From IMG/VR virus record IMGVR_UViG_3300048009_000431, positions 1 to 33,906 of that record: a stretch of DNA of 33,906 nucleotides. One strand, written 5' to 3'. Of this stretch, positions 21,853 through 31,100 are shown piece by piece. The translations under genes were made by a program, and so were the position numbers. Every line of letters begins with the position of its first letter. The first letter of the stretch is position 1. This stretch comes from a virus. A model generated the notes under the pieces. It made no database searches, was not told the origin of the DNA, and saw only the letters and a list, made by a program, of their open reading frames with translations.

Positions 21853-23434
21853 AATAGTTGCTACTAACGAAGATAGGCATTGGTGGTTCATAATCTTCTA
21901 AATCTTCTGCCTGATTAAACGTATTATAAATCCTAGGATCCCAGTCTTTAAGTACAGCCATCATTCTTATAGCAAGTAATGTTGCACTTATTAAATCATC
22001 ATGATGTCCTACCTTTGCTTGGAAACTAGAACCTGTAGCAACAAATGCCTTTAGTTCAGATAACAATGGTTTACTATGCACAATCATTTTGTCGCCTTCA
22101 ACCATTGTTTTTAATCTACTACATGCTGTTATTTTTGTGCCATGTGTTGTGTTAAACCCTTTACGGAATTTACGTACATGGCCTTTTCGAATTGGTTCAG
22201 ACACAAATAGGCCTGGTATATTCTCTTCCCCGAAATCGTTTATAACGATTAGTGCCGCTTCTCCAATACCATTATTTTCTACAGACCAATATACACCATT
22301 TTCGTTATTAGTCTCGGACTGTATGTACTTACAAATGTCTGCTAGTACTCTTATTTGTCCAGGTATTGCTGTAGTGTTGTGTTGCCATTCTGCTACCTGT
22401 GTATAACTAGGTAGTTCAAACACTTGTATTGCGGCATAGTCTCCACCTGTACCCATACTAGGGTCAAGTGCGACAGCATATGTATATTCTGAAGTTGGCT
22501 TTTTGTACCAACGTGTTTGCCCCATATTTAATATAGGGCTTACACCTTCCATGGTTGCAAGATATATACTTGATATTAATGTTTCATCAAATACTAAGAA
22601 TTCACAACCATATTCACGTCTAAACTTTTCTTCGCCTATACGTCCTATTTCTTGGACTTTCCATTCTTCGTCTCTATCAGGATGTTCATCCCATTGGGCA
22701 ACAAAACTATGAAACCCGTTTATACCTAACTCTTGTTCGTTACCGTGTTCATCAAATTTTTCTTCTGCTTGCTTCCAAATAGTTGCAAATGTATCTTCGT
22801 CACTGTTTGGTGTACTAGTAATAATAGCACGACCACCTGTTGCTAGTGTAGGTGATATTGATGTCCAAAACTCTTCAGCAATATTAGGTTGCACAAATGC
22901 AAACTCGTCACAGTATAGTAATGATATAGACATACCACGTCCTGTGTTGCCTGTTGTAGTTTGTGCTACAATACGTGAACCATTTTCAAATTCAATACTA
23001 CCTTTATTGTAACTGGTAACACCTGCTCTAATATGATCTGGACAAGTTTCGTATACGTAACGTATACGTGCCATAATCTCTTGTGCGCCTGTGTACTTGT
23101 GTGCCGCAACAAGAATAGTTTGATCTGGGTTAAACATTGCATACCAAGCAAGATAGATACTAGCACATGTAGTTTTGCCTGTTTGTCTAGGCATCATATT
23201 AATGTTAAAACGATAACTGTGATATGAGTGCATTAATCGTAACTGGTATTCAAACGGAGCAAACAATAGTTTGCCTTTTACAGGATGCTGAATAAATGCA
23301 AATTTCTCTGCAAAATACAAATATCCTAAATCAGGGTCCATACATTTAGCAAGGTCTTCAATCTGAGCCTCGGTAAACGTTTCTTTCTGATTTGCTTTCT
23401 TGGTGAGAACACCATCTAAACTTTTAGTTGCCAT
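21851..23434 (-). CDS. gp17: terminase large subunit (DNA-packaging ATPase/nuclease)
   Basis: The 527-residue protein has both terminase modules. ATPase: adenine-binding FEYQLRLM (61-68), Walker A PRQTGKTT (82-89), Walker B LLYCDEFAF (172-180), and coupling motif TSTPN (206-210). Nuclease: ALDPSMGTGGD (322-332, Asp324), YWSVENNGIG (382-391, Glu386) and GHHDDLISA (476-484, Asp479/480), corresponding to the T4 gp17 RNase H-like Asp-Glu-Asp set. It cuts and translocates concatemeric DNA into proheads. It is shorter than T4 gp17 (610), as in marine relatives. It is preceded by a rho-independent terminator and then by its own late element ending 5 nt before the ATG. Confidence 0.98.
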   Translation of the reverse strand: MATKSLDGVLTKKANQKETFTEAQIEDLAKCMDPDLGYLYFAEKFAFIQHPVKGKLLFAPFEYQLRLMHSYHSYRFNINMMPRQTGKTTCASIYLAWYAMFNPDQTILVAAHKYTGAQEIMARIRYVYETCPDHIRAGVTSYNKGSIEFENGSRIVAQTTTGNTGRGMSISLLYCDEFAFVQPNIAEEFWTSISPTLATGGRAIITSTPNSDEDTFATIWKQAEEKFDEHGNEQELGINGFHSFVAQWDEHPDRDEEWKVQEIGRIGEEKFRREYGCEFLVFDETLISSIYLATMEGVSPILNMGQTRWYKKPTSEYTYAVALDPSMGTGGDYAAIQVFELPSYTQVAEWQHNTTAIPGQIRVLADICKYIQSETNNENGVYWSVENNGIGEAALIVINDFGEENIPGLFVSEPIRKGHVRKFRKGFNTTHGTKITACSRLKTMVEGDKMIVHSKPLLSELKAFVATGSSFQAKVGHHDDLISATLLAIRMMAVLKDWDPRIYNTFNQAEDLEDYEPPMPIFVSSNY

Positions 23435-23439
23435 ATTAA

Positions 23440-23447
23440 TATTTAGT
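23440..23447 (-). promoter_or_regulatory. late promoter of gp17
   Basis: Minus-strand ACTAAATA, then TTAAT, then the gp17 ATG (23434). It lies directly after the terminator at 23449-23476, so gp17 needs its own initiation here. No ribosome site is present. Confidence 0.6.
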
Positions 23448-23448
23448 G

Positions 23449-23476
23449 AAAAAAATAGCGACCGGAGTCGCTATTT
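23449..23476 (-). terminator. rho-independent terminator between the zinc-ribbon protein gene and gp17
   Basis: Minus-strand RNA: a perfect 10-bp stem AAATAGCGAC / GTCGCTATTT closes a TCCG tetraloop and is followed by further T residues (7 in a row including the stem end). It ends the transcript containing gp16 and the two following genes, 31 nt after the last stop. Confidence 0.9.
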
Positions 23477-23507
23477 GAGTTGTGAGAGCTAGTAGTCTTT
23501 TTATTAC

Positions 23508-24317
23508 TTATTTACAGCCGCAGCTGGCACAAGCCATCAATTTAACTTTTCCAGTTTTACCGCATTCTGGACACTTCTCTGTTTTATCTTTTTTATCTTC
23601 GTATGCTTCTTTTTGAAACTGTGGAGGTACTTTACCTTTTTTAGGTTTGCTACCTTTGCCTTTGCCTGCGTCTTTAGCAGCTTTTTTCATAGGCTCTTTC
23701 TTGTCACCGTCTTTGTCTAGATCTAAAAAGTCTGGCTTGCCTTTCTTTTCAGCTAGTAAGTTATAAAGGTGCTCTTTAATACCTTCCATTGCCATTGCAT
23801 TATCGCCTGGCTGTGCAGCTTTGTATTGTTTCTTCTTACGATTAATACCGCCACTTAAATCTTTTGTCATGTGGTGATGATCTTTGTATTCTGGATCGCC
23901 TGCTGACCCTTCAGGTGAATTAGCAAATTCTTCTACTGATTCATCGTCTGCATCAATGTCATCATTACAACTACTATCTGTTGTATCTTCGTCACCTGGT
24001 ACTTCGTCTTTACCTGGAATCTTTGGATCATCCATAATACCTGCTAAACGTTCCATATCCATACGTGGTGAAAGTGTTTTTGCACTTACAGGTTCTGCAT
24101 CATTTAACCCTGCATTTTTCATCATATCTAATAAGTCTGCTACGTGTTCTTTGCCACTAGCATTCATTGATACGTTAATTGTTACAGGATTGCCTTGGTC
24201 CATTGCTGGAGCACTCATTGGAGCATCCATAGGCGGCATACCTGCTTCGTTTTCATTTAATTGTTGTTTTTCAGCTTCGATATCTGTCATTCGCTGAATC
24301 ATATCTTTCATATTCAT
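23508..24317 (-). CDS. probable head-core or virion-associated protein with C-terminal zinc ribbon
   Basis: A 269-residue, low-complexity, strongly charged protein. The N-terminus is Met-rich and helical (MNMKDMIQRMTDIEAEKQQLNE). The middle is acidic (DDIDADDESVEEFANSPEG) and includes KPDFLDLDKDGDKKEPMKKA, a sequence style seen repeatedly in marine phage hypothetical proteins. The last 25 residues form a C-x2-C ... C-x2-C zinc-ribbon pattern (CPEC ... CASC, plus a further Cys). It was not recognised as a named T4 protein. A scaffold or internal head role is a guess from charge and from neighbouring packaging genes. GGGAG ribosome site; the start is 2 nt after the previous stop. Confidence 0.78.
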   Translation of the reverse strand: MNMKDMIQRMTDIEAEKQQLNENEAGMPPMDAPMSAPAMDQGNPVTINVSMNASGKEHVADLLDMMKNAGLNDAEPVSAKTLSPRMDMERLAGIMDDPKIPGKDEVPGDEDTTDSSCNDDIDADDESVEEFANSPEGSAGDPEYKDHHHMTKDLSGGINRKKKQYKAAQPGDNAMAMEGIKEHLYNLLAEKKGKPDFLDLDKDGDKKEPMKKAAKDAGKGKGSKPKKGKVPPQFQKEAYEDKKDKTEKCPECGKTGKVKLMACASCGCK

Positions 24318-24319
24318 AA

Positions 24320-24871
24320 TTAGCTCCCTATTGCGCTTTTAGTGTTTTCGCTGTTGTCGATATCACTTGACTCACCAACTGGTCCGTCGACAGTATCGAA
24401 ACTACGCTCTTTACGAGCTGTTTCTAACTCTTTTAATAAGTCCATTACTCTGTTGCTTGCAACTTCGTTTTGGCCGTCAACACTTTCTAGTTCTTCGGTA
24501 GTTAGTTTTGCAACATACTCACCGTCTTGTGTTTCTTCTTGATATTGCTCTTGTGGTTCCATTGGGTTTCTAACAATGATGTAAGATTGATCTATACCAC
24601 AGCATTGACCTAAGTACTCTTGTAGTACTTGAGTTGTTGTTGGATAATTAAGTTCTGTTTCAAAATATGTAACTTCCATATTTTGTAGTTGTGGAAAATC
24701 TAATGGACGTTCTTGAATAGGTGTTTTCTTACCTGAAGTTATGTTGTTAACTCCATACTTTTCTAAGCATGTTTTCAACATGTCCTCACAGCCTTCTGGA
24801 AGTTCTCCAGCTATACCGATTTTAAAAGGATACACCTTTTTTGCTTCTGCTAAAAATTTTTCAAACGCCAT
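24320..24871 (-). CDS. unknown protein in packaging/structural block
   Basis: A 183-residue acidic protein. Residues 12-101 look like a small alpha/beta domain: YPFKIGIAGELPEG, LEKYGVNNITSGKKTPIQERPLDFPQLQNMEVTYFETELNYPTT, and CGIDQSYIIVRNP. It resembles hypothetical proteins of marine T4-like phages that begin with a similar KxG/AGxLPE motif (memory). The C-terminal 80 residues are acidic and probably disordered. It was not assigned a T4 gene number. It has AGGAAAA as a ribosome site, and a late element 20 nt upstream overlaps the gp16 stop. Confidence 0.8.
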   Translation of the reverse strand: MAFEKFLAEAKKVYPFKIGIAGELPEGCEDMLKTCLEKYGVNNITSGKKTPIQERPLDFPQLQNMEVTYFETELNYPTTTQVLQEYLGQCCGIDQSYIIVRNPMEPQEQYQEETQDGEYVAKLTTEELESVDGQNEVASNRVMDLLKELETARKERSFDTVDGPVGESSDIDNSENTKSAIGS

Positions 24872-24890
24872 TGTAATTTTCCTATATATA

Positions 24891-25385
24891 TTATTTATCT
24901 GATTGGACGTTTTTTAGTTTCTCTAATAGACTGTTGCGATCTGTTACAACATAGCCTTCTCCGTTCACCATACTGTCATCTCCGGTGCCACTGTCTTTAT
25001 CCAATTTCTCTTTTTTAAGTTGTAAATCAACCATTTTTAGTTTTTTGTCTAGTTTTGCTATCTTAGCATCAAGCCCTGTTTTTAACATGCCGCCTGCTAC
25101 TTCAAATACACGACCACTATAACGTGATTCAACATTCATACCAAGATCCATTAGATCTTCATATGCTGTTAATGCTCTGTCAGCAATGTCATTAAGTTCA
25201 ACATCTGCCATTTGGCCTAACCCTTTTACTGCAGGTAATGCTGAACTAATCTTATCAAACTCAGCAATATCACGTAATGTTTCTTTATGCTGTGCGATAG
25301 GCTTAGACTCTTCTTTGGCCTTTGCTTCTTGTATTATTTCTTTAGACTCTGGTAAATCTAACATTTCTTCTAATTTTTTCGTCAT
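24891..25385 (-). CDS. gp16: terminase small subunit
   Basis: T4 gp16 forms a ring that recognises DNA and regulates gp17. The 164-residue protein is helical; residues about 62-127 (ELNDIADRALTAYEDLMDLGMN, YSGRVFEVAGGMLKTGLDAKIAKLDKKLKMVDLQLKKEK) match the central helical-hairpin pattern of marine T4-like gp16, including the R-x-F/Y-E-V-A/V-G segment and following coiled coil. Flanking ends are polar and likely flexible. It is separated from gp17 by two unknown genes rather than being adjacent as in T4. AGGAAG ribosome site; late element upstream. Confidence 0.85.
   Translation of the reverse strand: MTKKLEEMLDLPESKEIIQEAKAKEESKPIAQHKETLRDIAEFDKISSALPAVKGLGQMADVELNDIADRALTAYEDLMDLGMNVESRYSGRVFEVAGGMLKTGLDAKIAKLDKKLKMVDLQLKKEKLDKDSGTGDDSMVNGEGYVVTDRNSLLEKLKNVQSDK
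24892..24899 (-). promoter_or_regulatory. late promoter before the 183-aa gene
   Basis: Minus-strand GATAAATA made by the last gp16 codons and stop (GAT AAA TAA). It is followed by a leader of about 20 nt with an AGGAAAA ribosome site, so this is a conventional rather than leaderless arrangement. Confidence 0.6.
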
Positions 25386-25410
25386 AGTACTTCCTATTAA
25401 CTACTAGTAT

Positions 25411-25418
25411 TATTTATC
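25411..25418 (-). promoter_or_regulatory. late promoter before gp16
   Basis: Minus-strand GATAAATA overlapping the gp4 stop codon (TAA at 25416-25414). A leader of about 25 nt with an AGGAAG ribosome site separates it from the gp16 ATG at 25385. Confidence 0.6.
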
Positions 25419-25851
25419 TTCTTTTGCCCTGGTGGAAAATATCATCTTCGTTTACTATTCTAAAAAAGATACCTTTTTGTTTACACCATGCTTGTGCTGC
25501 ACCCCATTTGGCTTGATTTACTACCCATGCCGCTTGATTTACTTTTGATCTGCCTACTTTTTCTTTAATTGTTTGATTTGCTGGCTTAACTTCTATTAGT
25601 TCAACTTTTTGTTTGCCGTTTCTGTCTACATACACTATAAAAAAGTCAGGTACGTATATAGTATGCTTTCCTGTAAAAGGATGTCTATACGGAATTTTTA
25701 TTGCTTCACTAGCCCATTGAGCTACACTCGGATGTTCGTCACAAAAACGCATAAATGCAAATTCCCAACTACTTCTATATGTAGGAGTTTTGTTGCCTGA
25801 GTATTTGTCAGGATTTTTTAGATTAAATTTACCCTGAGCGAATCTGCCCAT
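25414..25851 (-). CDS. gp4: head-completion protein gp4, PD-(D/E)xK nuclease-like
   Basis: The 145-residue protein parallels T4 gp4 along most of its length: GRFAQGKFNLKNPDKYSG, YRSSWEFAFMRFCDEHPSVAQWASEAIKIPY, and VPDFFIVYVDRNGKQKVELIEVKP. The PD (68-69) and E-x-K (Glu87, Lys89) residues form a nuclease-type active site, with Glu30 in RSSWE as a further candidate ligand. In T4 the protein acts on or seals packaged DNA ends and is required for neck attachment. The gene lies 2 nt downstream of the 126-aa structural gene. Confidence 0.93.
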   Translation of the reverse strand: MGRFAQGKFNLKNPDKYSGNKTPTYRSSWEFAFMRFCDEHPSVAQWASEAIKIPYRHPFTGKHTIYVPDFFIVYVDRNGKQKVELIEVKPANQTIKEKVGRSKVNQAAWVVNQAKWGAAQAWCKQKGIFFRIVNEDDIFHQGKRR

Positions 25852-25853
25852 TT

Positions 25854-26234
25854 CTAGTCCTCAAAAACTTCTATGTTTCTGGACTCTATGATGTTAGTTT
25901 CTATTGGTACTTGAAAACCTAGAGTACTTGTTTTTCCTCTAGCATAGTTTAATACTTCTGCAACTAATGCACTAAGTTGACTTTCATTTAAACCTTTTAA
26001 TGTATCAAGTAATCTAAATACAGGTACATTGTCTATTTTTGCTTGTTGTAAAAGTGTACTAGCAACACTTGCACTAGCTCTATCTTCAAACCCACGTTTG
26101 CCAAAATATGCTAATACAGCATCTACATCATTGCTAGGAAATTCTAATTTGTTTTGATAATATGTATCAAAGAATTCTCTAACTGGCTCGTCACTATTGT
26201 TGTAACCTCGTTGTGGTAAATTTCCTTGTGCCAT
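25854..26234 (-). CDS. conserved structural-block protein, unknown
   Basis: A 126-residue mostly helical protein: PVREFFDTYYQNKLEFPSNDVDAVLAYFGKRGF, then SVASTLLQQAKIDNVPVFRLLDTLKGLNESQLSALVAEVLNYARGKTSTLGF. This resembles a small protein that I recall in the structural block of marine T4-like phages; no T4 number is assigned. The stop/start junctions with its neighbours are tight: it shares its first base with the previous stop and ends 2 nt before gp4, so it is co-expressed with the tube-like protein. Confidence 0.82.
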   Translation of the reverse strand: MAQGNLPQRGYNNSDEPVREFFDTYYQNKLEFPSNDVDAVLAYFGKRGFEDRASASVASTLLQQAKIDNVPVFRLLDTLKGLNESQLSALVAEVLNYARGKTSTLGFQVPIETNIIESRNIEVFED

Positions 26235-27394
26235 TATCCGCCATCTCCTGTTGTTACTGGTAAGTTATTTGCTGCTTGTGCTGAACCAACTTTTGATGCT
26301 GAAAGTGCAGAATTATTAGTTGCACTATTTGATGTAGCAGTTGTAGTATCTGAACTGCCGCCGTTACCGTTAGACTTAGGAACTGATATACCTGGTAAAC
26401 CACCTAAGCCTTTTTTGCCTACGTCTGTAATAGCGCCAGTCAAAATACTTAAACCTTCTGATTTAAGACTATCGCTACTTAATTTTTTCGCATTCTTAAC
26501 AGTGTTAGCAAGTTTAAGTACACTACCTAAACCAAAAGTACCGCCAGTAATATCACCTAGCACACTTGATGCACCATCTAGTACACCGCCACCGCCAAAC
26601 AAGCTGGCTACTCCGCCACCAGCTACACTTAATGGGCTTGGTGAAGTATCGTAATGATCTGTTGCAAATGTTGCAGGACTATCTTCGCCTACTTTACCTC
26701 TACTATACAATACAGCTTCATAGTTAATAGTCATTTTGTTTTCTGCTATACCAGAACCGTCTGTTTGATCCATAGTATCATGGCCCCAACTTTCAATAAG
26801 TGGATTAACAAGTGTGTATTCTGTATATTCGTGTCTGCTGAATTGATATAGTTTTATGTCTTTAAAGAACGGTACTATTTTATCGTTGTCAAGACCAAAT
26901 CTATATGTTCTGCCATTTGCTTCTTTGTAAGCTGAACGTGGGTCATAACTTGCTGTAATATTTGATATGTTGCTATCTCTATAATAGTATCTATAATATG
27001 CTTCCATCAACATAGTTGTTATACCGTTATTGTCATCATGCATTGTAAGACTAACCGGAGTATAGTCTATACGTGTTTGCACATTCTTCTTTCTGTTGTA
27101 AGCATTTTTTACTTCAACAGCTGATCTGTATTGTGGAAGGTCGACACTTTTTACGAGCATATTTAATTCTGCTCTATGTCTATTTTTCATTTTTGGAAAG
27201 CCTGCTAAAACATCGTGCTTGTCATCTTTGTAAAAGTTAAAATTTACAAAATAAAGAAACTTTGTTTTAGGGGCAAGCCTGAATGCATCGTCTACATACA
27301 ATCTAGAGGCATGTGCAAAGTCGCCTAAGTTACCCTTAGGGTTTAGAGCACCGCCGAAAAAATTATCTAAGAATCCGTTTAACTTATTTCCCAT
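26234..27394 (-). CDS. tail-tube/baseplate-tube-like structural protein with low-complexity tail
   Basis: A 386-residue protein. The first 235 residues follow the gp19/gp54-like tube layout: FAHASRLYVDDAFRLAPKTKFLYFVNFNF, LNMLVKSVDLPQY, VKNAYNRKKNVQTRIDYTPVSLTMHDDNN, and NKMTINYEAVLYSRG. That is: solvent-facing loops, a VKS-x-D/x-LP strand, a Y-NRK strand and a D-x-P-V-S strand. The last 150 residues are Gly/Ser/Ala/Asn-rich with SLFGGGG and many SNSATNNS-type stretches, probably flexible. It may cap or extend the tail tube or lie at the baseplate junction. Its ATG is 5 nt after a late element and there is a terminator upstream, so it is a separate late unit. Confidence 0.75.
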   Translation of the reverse strand: MGNKLNGFLDNFFGGALNPKGNLGDFAHASRLYVDDAFRLAPKTKFLYFVNFNFYKDDKHDVLAGFPKMKNRHRAELNMLVKSVDLPQYRSAVEVKNAYNRKKNVQTRIDYTPVSLTMHDDNNGITTMLMEAYYRYYYRDSNISNITASYDPRSAYKEANGRTYRFGLDNDKIVPFFKDIKLYQFSRHEYTEYTLVNPLIESWGHDTMDQTDGSGIAENKMTINYEAVLYSRGKVGEDSPATFATDHYDTSPSPLSVAGGGVASLFGGGGVLDGASSVLGDITGGTFGLGSVLKLANTVKNAKKLSSDSLKSEGLSILTGAITDVGKKGLGGLPGISVPKSNGNGGSSDTTTATSNSATNNSALSASKVGSAQAANNLPVTTGDGG

Positions 27395-27399
27395 ACTAA

Positions 27400-27407
27400 T
27401 ATTTATC
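27400..27407 (-). promoter_or_regulatory. late promoter of the tube-like 386-aa gene
   Basis: Minus-strand GATAAATA, then TTAGT, then ATG (27394). It lies just after the gp19 terminator. No consensus ribosome site lies between element and ATG; an AGAGG directly overlaps the element's upstream side and would not be transcribed. Confidence 0.65.
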
Positions 27408-27429
27408 CTCTAGGATTAAGTACGTATAT

Positions 27430-27461
27430 AAAAAAAAGGAAGACGTTTCCGACTTCCTTTT
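27430..27461 (-). terminator. rho-independent terminator after gp19
   Basis: Minus-strand stem AAAAGGAAG / CTTCCTTTT (9 bp) with a further CG/CG pair closing a GAAA tetraloop after a T-T mismatch, then a run of T. It lies 32 nt after the gp19 stop. Confidence 0.9.
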
Positions 27462-27492
27462 CTTATTCGAATAGCAATCTAGTTAGCGTTTA

Positions 27493-28119
27493 TTATACGC
27501 CGCCGCCTGTTACTAACGAGTTGACTGTTCTGCCAATCGTTGTACCAACTCCTTGTCCTACTGGAGTTTGAATTGCGTTATCATATCTAATTGATAGTGC
27601 AATAGTAGCTGCATCACTTGTTGCATAGTTTAGTGTGTTGTAGTTAGCATTATTTAGGAAACAGCCATAAAGTTCAAATGTTTCTAAAACACCTACTTCA
27701 TTTGCACCGTTACCACCGTCTAATACTTCAATACGTGTTAGGAACTTGTAGTCAATACCACTTGCTGCACTTGACTGTTCAAAGAAGTCAAACTGTTTCT
27801 GTAGTTGCTCGCCTACTTGTTTCTGTACATTGTTACTTACGTCATCACGTACATTCAATGTAATTGGTTCCCAAGTATGTTTACCTGCTAAGTAACTTCT
27901 GGAGTTATACACGTCTAGTGTAATTTCTTCAAATGTTATGTTAGGACGGGTAACATCAATAACTTGTTTTGTTAATTCTGTTGTTGCGTTTGTTACACCA
28001 AAATTTTCCAATGTCACTCTAAAGCGATATTGTAGTTTCGGCATTAAAAGTCCCTGGTTGCTTGCGCTTGTATCGCTCGCTAAAGGAACTGTAATTTTTG
28101 ATAATGTTGAGATTGCCAT
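27493..28119 (-). CDS. gp19: tail tube protein
   Basis: gp19 polymerises into the inner tail tube through which DNA passes. The 208-residue protein shows the marine T4-like pattern: LMPKLQYRFRVTLENFG, TELTKQVIDVTRPNITFEEITLDVYNSRSYLAGKHTWEPITLNVRDDVSN, GIDYKFLTRIEVLDGG, VLETFELYGCFLNNANYNTLNYATSDAATIALSIRYDNA. The length is slightly above T4 gp19 (163). It lies between the sheath gene and a terminator, with its own late element and an AGGAG ribosome site, consistent with very high expression. Confidence 0.96.
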   Translation of the reverse strand: MAISTLSKITVPLASDTSASNQGLLMPKLQYRFRVTLENFGVTNATTELTKQVIDVTRPNITFEEITLDVYNSRSYLAGKHTWEPITLNVRDDVSNNVQKQVGEQLQKQFDFFEQSSAASGIDYKFLTRIEVLDGGNGANEVGVLETFELYGCFLNNANYNTLNYATSDAATIALSIRYDNAIQTPVGQGVGTTIGRTVNSLVTGGGV

Positions 28120-28141
28120 TCTATTTTTCTCCTGTTGCTAG

Positions 28142-28149
28142 TATTTATC
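28142..28149 (-). promoter_or_regulatory. late promoter of gp19
   Basis: Minus-strand GATAAATA followed by a leader of about 22 nt with AGGAG before the gp19 ATG. It lies 8 nt after a short hairpin that follows gp18. Confidence 0.7.
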
Positions 28150-28157
28150 AAAGTGTC

Positions 28158-28177
28158 GACCCCATATTTCAGGGGTC
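28158..28177 (-). other. short GC-rich hairpin after gp18
   Basis: GACCCC (28158-28163) and GGGGTC (28172-28177) pair over an 8-nt loop, 11 nt after the gp18 stop. No T-run follows, so it may be a weak terminator or an mRNA-end stabiliser rather than a full intrinsic terminator. Confidence 0.5.
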
Positions 28178-28187
28178 TATCACCTAA

Positions 28188-31100
28188 TTAAAGTCCTGCA
28201 ATTTCTCCTGTATTTTTAAGTCTAAGTGGAATGAATATAAATTCTACTGCCTTAACTGGTTCAATTGCAATGTCAAGATATAGTTCATTACGATCTATTC
28301 TACTTGGTGTGTTGTTTGATTCATCACATACAACTAGGAAGTCATAAAGTGCTCTTTGTCCAACAAGTTCTAACATTAGACTTTCTGCTGCACCTTTGAT
28401 TTCATCTCTTGTAATTTTGTCATTTGGTTCAAACAAGTAAGGTTTTGCAAGTTTGTTAAGTTGACTACGTAAGTATACAACTAAACGTGCTACATTGATT
28501 CTATCCAATGCACTTGCATTTCTTGCTCTTGTTTTCTGTCCAAATACAACCAATCCGCTTCCGCTTAGGAATGTAACTGGGTTAATTGCTTGTGCGTAAA
28601 GTGTATCTCTTTGACCTTCGTTAAGTGCTACACTTGTAAATTCGCCTTCGCTATTAATATAACCTGCTGCTGTTGCGTTAGTAACACCACCACGTCTTGT
28701 ACCTGCTGGTGCAAACCATGGGAACGATACCTGATCACTTAGTGCAATAGTTCTTAACGCCATGTGTGATGCTGGAACAACAATGTTGTTACCTGCGTTA
28801 TCACTTGTAAAGCCTGCTGGATAGTAAATGCCTAAGTATTCATCAAAACTTACTAAGCCATCGTCATTATCTTCTACAGCCTTACGAACGTTAGTTGCCC
28901 ATTCATTTAGTGAAGTAGCATCTGGTGTTAATCTCATTGGGCTATCACCTACGATAAATGCACTTAGTCCTCTATCATAGTTTAGTGATACCATTTCGCC
29001 AATTAGCTCTGGATACGCTGGTGTTGCCATAATGTTAAATAGTCTTGATTCATCATCTCTAATATCATCATTACTATTAACCATAGCCTGTAACGCTTGT
29101 ATAACAACTTTACGCTGTGCTTTACGTCCAAAGCTACCTGAACCATCAGCTTGGTTGCCTGACTCAGTTACCCATCTGTGTGGATAGTAACCAGCCATTG
29201 ATTCGTCATTGTTAAATCTACCATTTGTACCATTAATGTCTACATAGTTACGTTCAAAACGCTTAACGTTAAATCCGCTTCTACGTAAGTTCCATAACAA
29301 CATACCTTTTGGATATAGTGCTGGATCTGGAGCATCTGGGTCTAAGTAGTTATTTGTTAATAAGTCAACAATACTACCAGCTTCGTCTGCGTTAGCACCT
29401 GCTGTATTATAACGTGCATCTGCAAATAGTACACCGTTTTCAGATGTTTGGTCTGTAACGTCTACTATTGCCCATGCTAAGTTAACACCGTCATATCTAT
29501 AAACTAATGGATAGTTTTCTAAATCTGCTGTGCTAATCCAAAGGTCACCGTCAACTAATGCTGTTGCATCTGTTTGCTGTGTTGGCTCTGTTGCTGAAAC
29601 CATAGGACCAGTTGGGTTAGTATCTGCATAATCTGAACTAAAGTTCTGATAGCCTACCCATGTAGTACCATTGTGTATCATCATGTCAACTTCGTCAACA
29701 ATACTGTTGTACCATAATGCACCTTGTGCAGCCAATGCTCCTGGAGCATCATCACTTGCTGTGAATACTGCCTTCTTCCAGTTACTTGCTGTAAGTACAC
29801 TATTTCTGTTGTATAAGTTAGTTGTTGTGCTTGGGTTGCCAACTACAAATGCTACAAATCCAGCAGCTGCAAATGCGCCGTCTGAATCAACAATAGTAAA
29901 GTCGCCACCCTGTGTGTGCTTAACAACTAGTTTGTTGTCTGCTGTTACTTCTGCTTGAATATTTTCTAATGCTGAATTGTTAATAGCACCTGCCATTAAG
30001 TCTGCATCGCCTACAGCACCTGTTGCTGTGAAGCTAACTGTTACAGCACTTTGTAACGCTGTTTTACCTGCGTCTGTTTCTGCAATATTAAATGCATATG
30101 CTTGAGCACTAAATGTACTTGCTGTAATAGCACTACCAGTAATTGTAGTTGCGCCTGTGTTAGCACGACTAAAGATTGTAAATGCGCCTTCAACTGAAGT
30201 TGCATCTTCTGCATTTGATTTTACAAAAGTAGTTCCTGCTGGTAAGTTAACACCGCCGCCGCTTCTGTCTAACCAATATAACGCCGCTGCTGCTGAACCG
30301 TAAATTGGTGCTGAAACATTATCAAATAATGCTGTGTTAGCATTATAACGCTTGTACTTCCAATTAGCACCCTGATTAGGCTCAGTAGTTTTTAACCAAA
30401 CACTGCCTGTTGGGCGTGGAGTTGTATCACCTGACTTAAATTCAGGTACACTTGTGTGAGCACTAATTTGTGTTTTAGGTGCATCAAATGTTCCTGCTGT
30501 TAAACCTAGTTTGCCAAGCAAACCGTCTGTGTCAGAAATAGTAATTCTTTCATCGCCTGTCGCATCATTAAATATGCTAAATTTGCCATCAATTGCAGCA
30601 AAACTAATTCCTGCTGATTGGAAACTTGCATCTGCGTTTGCTGTTGATACTGTATCTGCTAAGTCTGTACCTTCTGCTACTGTAATTGGCGAACCAGACC
30701 CTACAGTAATAGTTAAGTTTGTTGCACCACCCAGTGTTGGATTTGATGCTGTACCTTGTGCTACATAGTGTGAATTAATCCACGCTGTTGAGCCAACTTT
30801 AACCCAACTACCTGTGTAGTTTCTGTAATATACTCTTAGGACATCTGTTGTTGCTTTTACTGCATAATCACCTATATTTCCAACTGACTCTTTAGGATCT
30901 CCATTACCGTCTAACTTAGTTGTATCTGTAATAACAATTGGAGTTCTTACGCTAAATGACTGACCGCCTGTGATGTTCTTTGGTGAGCTGTTCCACTCAA
31001 AAATACCATATGAACTATCATTAGTATCAAACCAGTTAGTTCCATCTGCTGGACTATCTTTTGGTTCATCTGCTGTTGGTGTTAAAACACCTAAGTCAAT

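Noticed and set aside
26234-27394. 386-aa gene as portal protein gp20
   Set aside because: The position after gp19 would fit gp20 in T4-like order, but length and strand pattern resemble tube proteins and no portal features were seen.
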